A stretch of DNA of 64,000 nt from NCBI GenBank assembly GCA_030424595.1, contig JAUHWG010000013.1, forward strand, positions 186,001-250,000, given 5' to 3'. Below the pieces are notes generated by a model. The model was not told where the DNA came from. It worked only from the letters and a program-made list of their open reading frames with translations, and ran no database searches. Below are positions 18,853 through 26,963 of the stretch, one piece after another. Both the position numbers and the translations under genes were made by a program. Numbering within the stretch: the stretch's first letter is position 1; every line of letters starts with the position of its first letter. The DNA is from Polyangia bacterium (lineage in GTDB: Bacteria > Myxococcota_A > Polyangia > Nannocystales > Nannocystaceae).

Positions 18853-19899
18853 CTAGCCGCCCTCCTCCTCGAACGTCCGGGTGAACTCGCGGCGGAACAC
18901 CTCGAGGCTCTCGTCGATCTCATCGCCCTCCTCAAAGGTCGCGATGTGGGCGAGGGCCTCGCCGGCGTGGACCAGCGGGATCGTGCTCCGACCGATGATC
19001 ACGCCCTCGACCTCGGAGCGGACCTCGATCTCGTTCTCGCCGAGCGGACTGGCGATGATCGCGATCGTGTCGCCGACGTTCACGTGCTTGCCGAGGTCGA
19101 GCACTCGGCGGACGATGCCGCTCTCCGGCGCCCGGACCCAACGACTGCCGCGGGCGATGAAGGGCGCAGGCTCCTCCCGTTGCCGCTGCTTTCGCTTGGG
19201 CAACATCCCGAGCGCGAGCATCACGTTGATGATGCCCTTGACCCCAGCGTGGATCGCGAACTCGTCAAAGCGGAGGGCCTCGCCCGCCTCGTAGAGCAGC
19301 ATCGGCAGGCCGTTGTCGGCCGCGCACCCGCGCAGGGATCCGTCGCGGACCCGGGCGTTGAGGAGCACCGGCACGCCGAAGGCCTGCGCCAGTCGCTTGG
19401 TCTCGGGCTCCTCGAGATCCGCGCGGATCTGCGGCAGGTTCGACCGATGCCGCGCAGCCGTGTGGAGGTCGATCCCGTGGCTACAGAGGGAGACGACCTC
19501 CTTCATGAAGACGTGGGCGACCCTCGCGGCGAGCGAGCCGCTCTCGCTGCCGGGGAACGAGCGGTTGAGGTCGCGACGATCGGGGAGGTAGCGCGAGTGG
19601 CTGAGAACGCCGTAGGCGTTGACGAAGGGGACCATCACCAGGGTGCCGCGGAGGCGGGTCAGGCTGCCGCGCTGGAGGATCCTGCGGATGATCTCAATCC
19701 CGTTGAGCTCATCGCCGTGGACCGCCGCCGAGACCAGGAGGCGCGGCCCCGCCTGACGACCGTGGTGAACCACGACCGGCATCGTCACCGGAGCGTGGGT
19801 GTAGAGCCGCGGCAGCGGCAGGTCAATGCTCACGCGGGTCCCGGGGGAGACCGTTCTCTCGGCGATGACAAAGGCGCCGTGCTCGCTCTGGATTCGCAT
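18853..19899 (-). CDS. Succinylglutamate desuccinylase/aspartoacylase-family protein
   Basis: The protein is 348 residues and belongs to the M14-like zinc carboxypeptidase clan. The zinc-binding pattern is visible: 'SAAVHGDELNGIEIIRR' gives His and Glu, 'RRDLNRSFPGS' the substrate-binding Asn-Arg, and 'GIDLHTA' the second His. The last 90 residues form the AstE/AspA-type beta domain with a biotinyl-like hammerhead ('ESGIVRRVLDLGKHVNVGDTIA'). Family members remove an acyl group from an acylated amino acid or peptide. The gene begins seven bases after the rimK-like stop on the same strand, so they are one operon. The conserved pairing with RimK suggests processing of a glutamylated or N-acylated substrate. 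Confidence 0.85.
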   Translation of the reverse strand: MRIQSEHGAFVIAERTVSPGTRVSIDLPLPRLYTHAPVTMPVVVHHGRQAGPRLLVSAAVHGDELNGIEIIRRILQRGSLTRLRGTLVMVPFVNAYGVLSHSRYLPDRRDLNRSFPGSESGSLAARVAHVFMKEVVSLCSHGIDLHTAARHRSNLPQIRADLEEPETKRLAQAFGVPVLLNARVRDGSLRGCAADNGLPMLLYEAGEALRFDEFAIHAGVKGIINVMLALGMLPKRKQRQREEPAPFIARGSRWVRAPESGIVRRVLDLGKHVNVGDTIAIIASPLGENEIEVRSEVEGVIIGRSTIPLVHAGEALAHIATFEEGDEIDESLEVFRREFTRTFEEEGG

Positions 19900-19906
19900 C
19901 GCGCGC

Positions 19907-21055
19907 CTAGCTCGACTTGGATCGCTTGGGCACGAGGTTGCGGAGGACGACCCGTTTGCCGTAGCAGAGGGCGACGTCGCCGACCGCCAGGCAGAAGGAT
20001 CCGCCAGGGTTCGGGATGACGACGCTGCCGCGCTGGACGCTGAGAACGAGCACGTCGCGGTCGCGGAGATCGAGCTCGCTCAGGGTCTTGCCGGCGAGGG
20101 TCGAGTCAGCCGGCACCGGGACCTCGGTCACGCCGTAGCCCTTGGCGAGCGTCAGCCGCTGGCGGACGTCCACCTCGGGGAAGGCCGCGTGCTCCTCGAT
20201 CGACTCGATGATGCTGCCGGCGATGTCGAGCTTGGTCGCCCCTTCGATCCCCTCGAGCCCCGGCGATGAATTGACCTCCATGATCAGGGGGCCGTCCTTG
20301 CCCTCGAGCATGTCGACGCCGGCGACGTGCAGGCCCATGATCTGGGCGGCTCGGATCGCCGTCCGCTCGTAGGCCTCGTCGAGCTTGATCGCCTCGGTGC
20401 TGCCTCCGCGATGGACGTTGGAGCGGTACTCGTCGCCTGTCGCGACCCGGCGCATCGCCCCGATGACGCGGTCACCGATGACAAACGCGCGAACGTCGCG
20501 TCCTCGACTCTCGGCGACGAACTTCTGGATCAGGACGTTTTGCCGGGTGCTCTGCAGGGTCTCGATGATCGCCTCCGCGATCTTGACGGAGTCCGCGAGG
20601 ATCACGCCGATCCCCTGGGTCCCCTCCAGGAGCTTGAGGATCACCGGCGTGCCGCCGACGCTCTCGATCGCCGGCAGCACACCCGCGCGATCGCGGACAA
20701 ACGCCGTCGGCGGAATGCCCACGTTGTGCCGGCTAAACACCTGGCTCGCCCGTAGCTTGTCCCGGGAAACGCCGATCGCGTGGGAGGAGTTGAGCGTGAA
20801 GACACCCATCTGCTCGAACTGGCGGACGACCGCGAGCCCGTAGAAGGTCACCGACGCGCCGATCCTCGGGATGATCGCGTCGTAGCGGGAGATCGGCTTG
20901 TTCTTGTAGGTGAGGCTCGGCTTGCCGTGCTCGACGAGGATGTTGAATTTCAGGGTGTCGAGCACCCTTGTCTTATGGCCGCGGACTTTGGCCGCCTCGA
21001 CGAGGCGGCTCGTGCTGTAGTTGTTGGGCTCGCGGGATAGAATTCCGATCTTCAT
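19907..21055 (-). CDS. rimK: RimK-family ATP-grasp ligase fused to an RCK_C domain
   Basis: The protein is 382 residues from the ATG at 21055 ('MKIGILSREPNNYSTSRL'), the usual RimK start; a GTG twelve bases earlier is possible. Residues 1-290 match RimK: 'SRYDAIIPRIGASVTFYG', 'RASQVFSRHNVGIPPTAF', the ATP loop 'PVILKLLEGTQGIGV' and the Mg-binding 'PLIMEVNSSPGLEGIEG'. The known reaction is ATP-dependent addition of glutamate to the C-terminus of ribosomal protein S6 or related substrates. Residues from about 305 form an extra RCK_C/TrkA-C-type module ('LDLRDRDVLVLSVQRG'), normally a ligand-sensing unit of potassium channels. This suggests control by a small ligand. The gene is followed immediately by the aspartoacylase-like gene. 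Confidence 0.86.
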   Translation of the reverse strand: MKIGILSREPNNYSTSRLVEAAKVRGHKTRVLDTLKFNILVEHGKPSLTYKNKPISRYDAIIPRIGASVTFYGLAVVRQFEQMGVFTLNSSHAIGVSRDKLRASQVFSRHNVGIPPTAFVRDRAGVLPAIESVGGTPVILKLLEGTQGIGVILADSVKIAEAIIETLQSTRQNVLIQKFVAESRGRDVRAFVIGDRVIGAMRRVATGDEYRSNVHRGGSTEAIKLDEAYERTAIRAAQIMGLHVAGVDMLEGKDGPLIMEVNSSPGLEGIEGATKLDIAGSIIESIEEHAAFPEVDVRQRLTLAKGYGVTEVPVPADSTLAGKTLSELDLRDRDVLVLSVQRGSVVIPNPGGSFCLAVGDVALCYGKRVVLRNLVPKRSKSS

Positions 21056-21218
21056 AGGGGCCTGCACTATACACGAGCAAGTTGCACGCCCTTCGCAGGA
21101 TCCGAAGGGGATGGAGGGCCCCGAGATCCTCTCGCGCGCAGACGAGGGCCCCCTAGCGCACAGGCGAAGGCCCGTCCAAGCACTGGACGCCCCTCGCTCT
21201 GCTTGCTAGGGAGCCGGC
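21056..21218. promoter_or_regulatory. Divergent control region between rimK and a lipoprotein gene
   Basis: These 163 bases separate divergently read genes. They contain a small hairpin (CCCTTCG paired with CGAAGGG), two copies of GAGGGCCCC and a GTCCA/TGGAC inverted repeat near 21175-21189. Promoters for both genes must lie here, but none can be assigned by eye. Confidence 0.35.
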
Positions 21219-22313
21219 ATGTCGGCGCTGCGTCTATCCACCCCGTTCCTTGTCGCAACCCTCCTCGTCGCCTGCGGCGATTCGACGGCGGGCTCCGCCT
21301 CCGAGTCCGACGCGGTGACCTCGTCGACGGGATCGAGCACCGCGGCGGGGACCTCGGGAACCTCGGGCTCGGCGACGACCGGCACTGGCTCTGCCACCGC
21401 GACCACCTCGGCAACCTCCGCGAGCACGACCGGCGCCACCACCGGTGACGACACGACGACCACCACCACCAGCGCGTCGGCCTCGTCGGACCCGAGCTCG
21501 ACGACCGCAGATACGACGACGACCACCACCACCGGCCCCCTGGAGATCACGGACTTCTACGAGCCCGGCCCCTTCGTCGTCGACACCGAGGCAGGCAGCG
21601 AGAAGCTCAACGCCGAGTGCACGATGAAGTACACGCTCTACTCGCCGGTCGACGCCGCCGACGCTCCGCTCGCCATCGTCGTCCACGGGTTTAGCCAAAA
21701 CCAGAGCAACATGGCCCAGATAGGCGAGCACATCGCCAGCCATGGTGTCCGCGCCCTCACCCCGGATCTCTGCCACGCGACCTTCATCGACACCGACCAC
21801 CCGCAAAACGGGATCGACCTGACGCTCCTCGCCGAGACCGTCGCTCCGGGGGAGGACATCATCTACGTGGGCTACTCCGCCGGCGGTCTCGCGACCTTCC
21901 TCGCCGCCGCCTCCGACACCGACACCCATGCGCTCCTCGGGCTCGATCCGGTCGACGCGATGAACCTCGGGGCCATGGCCGCGCCGGGGATCGACGCGCC
22001 CACCCTCGCCCTCCACGGCAGCGCCGGAAGCTGCAACAACAACGGCGACTCCTTCGGGCTCGCCAAGCTCGTCCCCGGCGCCTGGGCCCTGAACACGGTC
22101 GGCGCCAGCCACTGTGACTTTCAGGAGGACGAGGGGTTCGCCTGCGGCCTCTGCGGCCCGAGCCACCCGGAGCTGCGCGAGCTCATCGTCGCCCTCAGCG
22201 CGGCCTTTGTCGCCTGGCAGGCGGGCATCGACCCGACCGGTGAAGAGTGGGTCACGATCGGCGGCGAGAAATACCTCGAGCTGGTCGCCGACGGCCTCCT
22301 CAAGCCGCTCTAG
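21219..22313 (+). CDS. Surface lipoprotein alpha/beta hydrolase
   Basis: The protein is 364 residues. It begins with a signal ending in the lipobox 'LLVAC', followed by about 80 residues of Ser/Thr/Gly/Asp-rich linker, a spacer common on lipoproteins of this group. From about residue 110 there is an alpha/beta-hydrolase fold: 'LAIVVHGFSQNQSNM' (oxyanion strand), 'IIYVGYSAGGLATF' (nucleophile elbow, Ser), 'DAPTLALHGSAG' (Asp region) and 'VGASHCDFQ' (catalytic His). The fold is closest to chlorophyllase/dienelactone-hydrolase-like esterases. It probably acts on esters at the cell surface; the substrate is unknown. It is transcribed away from the rimK operon. Confidence 0.82.
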   Translation: MSALRLSTPFLVATLLVACGDSTAGSASESDAVTSSTGSSTAAGTSGTSGSATTGTGSATATTSATSASTTGATTGDDTTTTTTSASASSDPSSTTADTTTTTTTGPLEITDFYEPGPFVVDTEAGSEKLNAECTMKYTLYSPVDAADAPLAIVVHGFSQNQSNMAQIGEHIASHGVRALTPDLCHATFIDTDHPQNGIDLTLLAETVAPGEDIIYVGYSAGGLATFLAAASDTDTHALLGLDPVDAMNLGAMAAPGIDAPTLALHGSAGSCNNNGDSFGLAKLVPGAWALNTVGASHCDFQEDEGFACGLCGPSHPELRELIVALSAAFVAWQAGIDPTGEEWVTIGGEKYLELVADGLLKPL

Positions 22314-22536
22314 GCGACCCGCGGCGACCCACGTACCTCGGCGACGCGCGGGCTCGCGTACCCCCTCGGCTCGACCACGCGACCCCGCCAGGATCGACGA
22401 TGATCGCGCGAAAGCGCAGAGGCACTCCCGCGACCGCAGGGCCCACATATCGCGCAATGGGCGACATTCGTCCCCACAATCGCCGACGCTCCGTTTGATC
22501 GTTGCGAGGCCCACGGGCCGATGGAACCATGGGCCC

Positions 22537-23865
22537 ATGGAATATTCACGGTTGGGTTGGGTCGGTGGTGCTGTGGTTTTGCTCGTAGCGGGGGTCAGCC
22601 TGCCGGCTCAAGCGGGGCCCATCTTTCAGCCCAACAACACGCAGGTTCCCACGGGCAACGGCGTCCAGGGGGTCTTCGACAGCCTCAACGATCCGATCGA
22701 CGCGATCCAAGACGCCGAGGTCGAGCCCGAGCGCTTCCTCGCCGGCTGCAAGGCGTCCTTCACCGTCCACGCCCGCTTCGCCTCCTATAAGAACTCCTTC
22801 GGCTGGTACAACGTCACCGGCGATGTTCCGGCGATCTCGGACCTCCACCAGATCCTCGACTGCACCGACGGCCCCGGGGTCAGCAAAGAGGTCAACATCC
22901 TCGACGACCCGGACTACGCCGGCGGTGAGATCGGCTTCTTCCAGGCCGTCGGCAACTGCGCTGATGTGGCCAACCCGAACACGATCTTCAATGTCGGCAA
23001 CAACAAGAAGCATATTGTCTACAGTGAGCCCGAGCTCAACCCGGACAACAACCTCCCCGACCCCTACATTCACCTGCTGATCTACCCCAGCATCAAGAAC
23101 CCGCGGACCTACTACTTCGCCTGGGAGGACCTGCTCCAGGGCGGCGACAACGACTTCGCCGACCTCCTCACCTCCGTCGCGGGGATCGAGTGCGCAGGAT
23201 GGCCGAAGGCCTGCCAGCCCCTGGCGAGCGAAGGCGACGCCGACGCGGATCTCGTCTGCGCGCCGAACGACAACTGTCCCAATGACGCCAACGCCGATCA
23301 GGAAGACGCCGACATGGACGGCATCGGCGACGCCTGCGACGAGTGCCCCGACGATCCCGATCCTGACTGTGTGATGGTCGAGCCGACGACGACCGGGGAT
23401 AGCGACAGTGACACCGACACGACCGGGGGCACCGACGGGACCACCGGCACCGGCACCGACAGCGACTCGGGGACGACGGACACAGGCGTGACCTCGACCG
23501 GCGACAGCGACGGGACTGACGGGACTGACGGGACCTCGAGCGGGACCGCTGGCACCAGCGGCAGCTCCGGGACCGCCGGCACTAGCGGCACCGCCGGCAC
23601 CGCGGGGACTGAGACCGGCGGCACGGGGGATTCGAATTCCGGCACCGGCGGCACCGCCGGCACCGCTGGCAGCGACAGCTCGAGCGCCGGCTCGGACAGC
23701 GCCGGCTCGGGCGCCAGCTCCTCCAGCTCGACCGGAGACGGGTCCGCGACCGGAGGTGCAGACGACAGCGAGGGCTGTGCCTGCAGCACGTCCACGCCCC
23801 GGAGCCCAGGCATCGGCTCGCTCTTCGCCCTCCTCCTCCTCGCCGTGCGCCGGCGACGGGCCTAG
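22537..23865 (+). CDS. Secreted DUF4114-like protein with TSP3 repeats and MYXO-CTERM-type tail
   Basis: The protein is 442 residues from the ATG at 22537, where a clear signal peptide starts. Residues 60-210 match the DUF4114 pattern, including 'YFAWEDLLQGGDNDFADLL'. Two or so calcium-binding thrombospondin-type-3 repeats follow ('DADLVCAPNDNCPNDANADQ', 'DMDGIGDACDECPDDP'). About 120 residues of Thr/Ser/Gly/Asp linker separate these from a C-terminal sorting tail of the MYXO-CTERM kind: 'GCACS', a short hydrophobic stretch and the Arg cluster 'RRRRA'. The whole points to a calcium-binding protein displayed on the cell surface. Function beyond adhesion or matrix binding cannot be stated. Confidence 0.8.
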   Translation: MEYSRLGWVGGAVVLLVAGVSLPAQAGPIFQPNNTQVPTGNGVQGVFDSLNDPIDAIQDAEVEPERFLAGCKASFTVHARFASYKNSFGWYNVTGDVPAISDLHQILDCTDGPGVSKEVNILDDPDYAGGEIGFFQAVGNCADVANPNTIFNVGNNKKHIVYSEPELNPDNNLPDPYIHLLIYPSIKNPRTYYFAWEDLLQGGDNDFADLLTSVAGIECAGWPKACQPLASEGDADADLVCAPNDNCPNDANADQEDADMDGIGDACDECPDDPDPDCVMVEPTTTGDSDSDTDTTGGTDGTTGTGTDSDSGTTDTGVTSTGDSDGTDGTDGTSSGTAGTSGSSGTAGTSGTAGTAGTETGGTGDSNSGTGGTAGTAGSDSSSAGSDSAGSGASSSSSTGDGSATGGADDSEGCACSTSTPRSPGIGSLFALLLLAVRRRRA

Positions 23866-23872
23866 CAGCCCC

Positions 23873-24277
23873 TCAGCGCGATCTCTGGCCCATCGCCAGC
23901 CGTCCGCCGAGCCAGGCGACGACCAAGTAGAGCGGCATCTCGATCATCAGCCAGGCAGGCCCGTCGATGGAGATCGCGCTCAGGATCCCGCCAGCCAGCG
24001 AGAGGACGCCGATCACCATCGCCAAGAGCATCGGCGCCTCGGCGATCCGGGCCGCGACCCAGGCCCCGACGAAGGCCTGCCCCAGGTGGGCCGCGAGGAC
24101 GACGATGAAGGCGGCCGCCGGCAGCGAGGCGACGTAGGCGTTCATCTGCTCCGGGTTCTCCATCGACCATCCCGGCGGGAGGGGGAAGAGCACCGAGGTG
24201 TTGAGGGTGATGAGCGCCATGTTGACGGCCATACCGAGCGCGAGGCCGAGAACCAATGCAAGTCCGTTGCGTAGCAT
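23873..24277 (-). CDS. Small four-helix membrane protein, unknown function
   Basis: The protein is 134 residues from the ATG at 24277, chosen because GGAGGAGA lies six bases upstream, one of the best ribosome-binding sites in the window. About four transmembrane helices are visible ('LALVLGLALGMAVNMALI', 'AAAFIVVLAAHLGQAFVGAW', 'MLLAMVIGVLSLAGGILSAI', 'WLMIEMPLYLVVAWLGGRL'). Between helices 1 and 2 sits a polar loop with 'PPGWSMENPEQMNAYVASLP'. It resembles small hypothetical membrane proteins found across proteobacteria and planctomycetes, with no known role. The stop is only eight bases from the convergent gene's stop. Confidence 0.7.
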   Translation of the reverse strand: MLRNGLALVLGLALGMAVNMALITLNTSVLFPLPPGWSMENPEQMNAYVASLPAAAFIVVLAAHLGQAFVGAWVAARIAEAPMLLAMVIGVLSLAGGILSAISIDGPAWLMIEMPLYLVVAWLGGRLAMGQRSR

Positions 24278-24546
24278 GTGTCTCCTCCGTGGAGCCGCAG
24301 CGGCGGCGTTACAGAGGGTCAACATCGCACCTTCAGCGCTTCATTGCTAGCGCCGGGTACGCGAAGGCGCGAGTCCCCCGCCCTGGTGCTGCGTCCGAAC
24401 GATGCTCCGCGGGCGCAGGAGCCCCCACTACGCCGCTCCGAGAGGACCAAGCAGCCCGCGTCGGGCGGCCCCTCGTGTATCGACGCCGACCCGAGAGGCG
24501 AGGGCGATCAGCAGCCCGCGCGTCTCCGGGGAGCTCCCCGTCGGCC

Positions 24547-25155
24547 TCAGAGACAGGCGCCCATACCGAGGGCGTTGTCACAGACGGACTCGTCGCCCAT
24601 GTCGGCGGCGACCTGGCAGAAGTGCATCCGACACTCGATCGAGTCGCCGCTCATCGCCGGCTCACCCGCGACCGGGGCGGCCTCCGCCGAGGCGATGCAC
24701 ATCGCCTCAGACTCGATGTGGTCCTCCCCCCAGGTCCCGTGGTAGGCATCGTGGCAGTACTCGAGCATGCACTCACAGTACTCTTCGGCGGTGGGTGGCG
24801 TGTATCCGCCGGTCGTCGTGTCGGTGTCCGCGGTGGTGGAGCCGTCGGTGTCCCCGGTAGAGCCCGTGGTGTCGGTGTCGCCCGTGGAGTGACTGTCGTG
24901 GCTGTCGTGGCTGTCGTGACTGTCGTGAGTGTCCTCGGTACCAGAGCTCCCCACAGTGTCGTCACTGTCGTGGGTCTCGCCCGTCGAGTGGCTCTCGTGG
25001 GAGGTCTCTCCGGTCGTGTGCCCTGCGTGGGTGTCGTCGCCGTCATCTCCGCAGCCGCTGAGCGCGACGAGGGCCCCAAAGAGAGCTCCCCAGGCCCTGC
25101 GGGAGCGGCCTCCGGGACGGTCGGGATTCAACGATATAGACATAGAAGAGTTCAT
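24547..25155 (-). CDS. His/Asp-rich lipoprotein with Cys-rich C-terminal domain
   Basis: The protein is about 202 residues from the ATG at 25155; a start at 25143 is also possible. It has a lipobox 'LVALSGC' and then a long acidic linker studded with His ('THDSHDSHDSHDSHSTGD'), which could bind metal ions or be only a spacer. The C-terminal 85 residues contain eight cysteines ('YCECMLEYCHDAYHG', 'ECRMHFC', 'VCDNALGMGAC') and probably form a disulfide-stabilised domain. I do not recognise the family. It lies just downstream of a di-haem lipoprotein on the same strand, with a 23-base gap, so an operon and a joint redox or metal role are possible. Confidence 0.65.
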   Translation of the reverse strand: MNSSMSISLNPDRPGGRSRRAWGALFGALVALSGCGDDGDDTHAGHTTGETSHESHSTGETHDSDDTVGSSGTEDTHDSHDSHDSHDSHSTGDTDTTGSTGDTDGSTTADTDTTTGGYTPPTAEEYCECMLEYCHDAYHGTWGEDHIESEAMCIASAEAAPVAGEPAMSGDSIECRMHFCQVAADMGDESVCDNALGMGACL

Positions 25156-25178
25156 CCTAGTATTCTCAGGCGTTCGGA

Positions 25179-26096
25179 CTATCGACATTCAGACTCCCGC
25201 TCGATCCAATAGAGGATGTCGAGATAGGCAGGATCCTGGGTAGACTCAAACTTGTCGTGACCACCGTGGACGAGGCCGCCCGCCGCCTCGGCGAGGGGCT
25301 TGAGCAAGAGCCAGCTCTGGCGCGGCTCGTCGAGGTCGACATACTCGGCCTTGAGCACGTTTCGCATGGTCGCGAGCGAGGCGAGATCGCACTCGCCGAC
25401 CTCGATCCATGACGGCGCATCATTGTCCTTGGTGGTGAAATGACAGGGGTAGCAGCGATCGCGCCAGGCGTAGACGCTGCTGCGGAAGACCGCCTCGAGG
25501 GTACGAGCCGCACACCCCCCCGGATCATCAAGATCGAGCGGCTCCTCCGCGCCGCAGGGCGTCGGTCCCTCAGCCTCTCCACAGGGGTCAGCGATCGAGG
25601 CGCAGCCGTCACAGCTCGCCGTCGCCTCGATCCACGCGAGAAAGCCGGCGGCCTCCTCCGCGATCATCTCCTCGGTGACGAGGCCGCTCGGGGTCGCGCG
25701 GGCGATCCAGTCGAGGACCAGGCTCTCGCTCGGGAACTCTCGGTCGACAAGGTCCCGCTCAGACATGCACGCGAAGGTGGCACAGGGGGTCTCCCGGACG
25801 AAGCTCGAGAGATCGATCCCCGCGAGGTGACACTGATTGCAGCTCTTCGGCCGCTCGGTCGCCAAGAGGGGCTCGATCCGCTTGGCATAGATCGCGTCGA
25901 TCTCCGCCGGCGCGCAGGATCCGGTGAGGAGCTCGTCCGTGTCGCTCGATCCTTCGGACGTCCCGCCGGTCGAAGCCTCGACGCCGACGCTGGCGCTCTC
26001 ATCCGCAGGGCCAACGCCGCAGGCCATGCCTAGCGCGAGCGCGAGGCTCCAACAGAGCGGATGGGGGTCCGAGAGCGACCGGGGGTCCTTCGACAT
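25179..26096 (-). CDS. Di-haem c-type cytochrome lipoprotein
   Basis: The protein is about 305 residues from the ATG at 26096; a GTG at 26111 is an alternative. A signal with the lipobox-like 'LGMACG' suggests a lipoprotein, followed by a short Ser/Thr/Gly linker. Two CxxCH motifs are present, 'CNQCH' near residue 90 and 'CYPCH' near residue 215, plus extra cysteines likely in disulfides. The layout resembles DUF1549-like/planctomycete-type cytochrome domains rather than classic cytochrome c. It probably moves electrons at the outer membrane. The His-rich Cys-rich lipoprotein gene follows 23 bases later and may share its transcript. Confidence 0.75.
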   Translation of the reverse strand: MSKDPRSLSDPHPLCWSLALALGMACGVGPADESASVGVEASTGGTSEGSSDTDELLTGSCAPAEIDAIYAKRIEPLLATERPKSCNQCHLAGIDLSSFVRETPCATFACMSERDLVDREFPSESLVLDWIARATPSGLVTEEMIAEEAAGFLAWIEATASCDGCASIADPCGEAEGPTPCGAEEPLDLDDPGGCAARTLEAVFRSSVYAWRDRCYPCHFTTKDNDAPSWIEVGECDLASLATMRNVLKAEYVDLDEPRQSWLLLKPLAEAAGGLVHGGHDKFESTQDPAYLDILYWIERESECR

Positions 26097-26261
26097 TGGC
26101 CGGGCCACCATTCCTCAAGATGGTGTCACCCGCGATGTGGCGCTCTGTCGCACCTAGGGCGCACGCCCGCAGAGCCCAGCTCACTGTGCGCGCTCATCAC
26201 CCATGAGCCCGCGCGATCCGCAATGGACCGAGCGCAGGCCTGTGCTGACATCGCAGACAGG

Positions 26262-26963
26262 CTACGAGGCCCGCAGCACCTCGTGCTGCTCACGGCCTCC
26301 TCGACCCCGCAGCAGCCGGCCAAAACCCCGCAGCGCCGATCCCTCCAACTCTGCGAAGAGCGCCGTATTGTAGCCAAAGGCCCGCCTCGCCTCCTCGACG
26401 ATCGCTTCGGCCTTCGCGTCGTCGACCGGGAGGCCGTCGAGCCGCGCTCGATAGGCCTGACGATAGGCGACAGTGTCGCCTATCTCCGTGAACATGTAGA
26501 AGTCGAGCCCCGCCCCTGGCCCGAGCCCGAGCGCCCGACCGATGATCCGCCCGAGGATCTGACCGCCCGCGAGGTCGCCGAGATAGCGGGTGTAGGCGTG
26601 GCTGACGAGGAGCTCCGGCGCGCTCGCGGCGAGGGTCTCGATCCGTCGACAGTAGGCGCGCGTCGCCTCGCTCGGGGGACCCGGCGGCGAAGAGCCGACC
26701 AGCTCCCGCAGGTCATCCGCGAGGGCTCGGCGGCGCCACAGCTCCGGGAGCACCAGCGGGCCGACCACGGGATGCTCCGCGTTCGCCACCAACGCCGCCT
26801 CCAGGGCTGTGTAGACCTCGAGGTAGGCCCGGACCAGCGCGGCGTAGGTCGTGCGATCGGTCAACCCCCGGAGGAGCGCCTGGATCAGCGTCATCCGCTC
26901 GGCGGCGCGATGGACCTGGGCCGTGCCCTCGCGCAGCCGCGCGGCGAGCCTAGGCGACATCAT
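26262..26963 (-). CDS. Haem oxygenase, last gene of the bilin operon
   Basis: The protein is 233 residues, typical for bacterial HemO/HO. It opens cleaved haem to biliverdin, CO and iron using electrons from ferredoxin. The proximal haem ligand is predicted as His18 in 'TAQVHRAAE', and the distal-helix signature 'YLGDLAGGQILGR' (Gly129 to Gln135) is intact. Near the C-terminus 'FYMFTEIGDTVAYRQAYRARL' and 'FGYNTALFAEL' match the family. The start overlaps the bilin-reductase stop by 14 bases, so they are coupled. It sits at the 3' end of an operon that also encodes a ferredoxin, which can supply electrons, and a phycobiliprotein-like globin. An exact 23-base palindrome lies inside the gene. 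Confidence 0.92.
   Translation of the reverse strand: MMSPRLAARLREGTAQVHRAAERMTLIQALLRGLTDRTTYAALVRAYLEVYTALEAALVANAEHPVVGPLVLPELWRRRALADDLRELVGSSPPGPPSEATRAYCRRIETLAASAPELLVSHAYTRYLGDLAGGQILGRIIGRALGLGPGAGLDFYMFTEIGDTVAYRQAYRARLDGLPVDDAKAEAIVEEARRAFGYNTALFAELEGSALRGFGRLLRGRGGREQHEVLRAS
26462..26484. repeat. 23-base palindrome inside the haem oxygenase gene
   Basis: The sequence has two 11-base arms that are exact reverse complements around one central G. The ends read GATAGGC and GCCTATC, the same half-sites found as an inverted repeat upstream of the operon at 33903-33928. It may be a coincidence of coding sequence or a regulator site within the operon. Confidence 0.45.
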
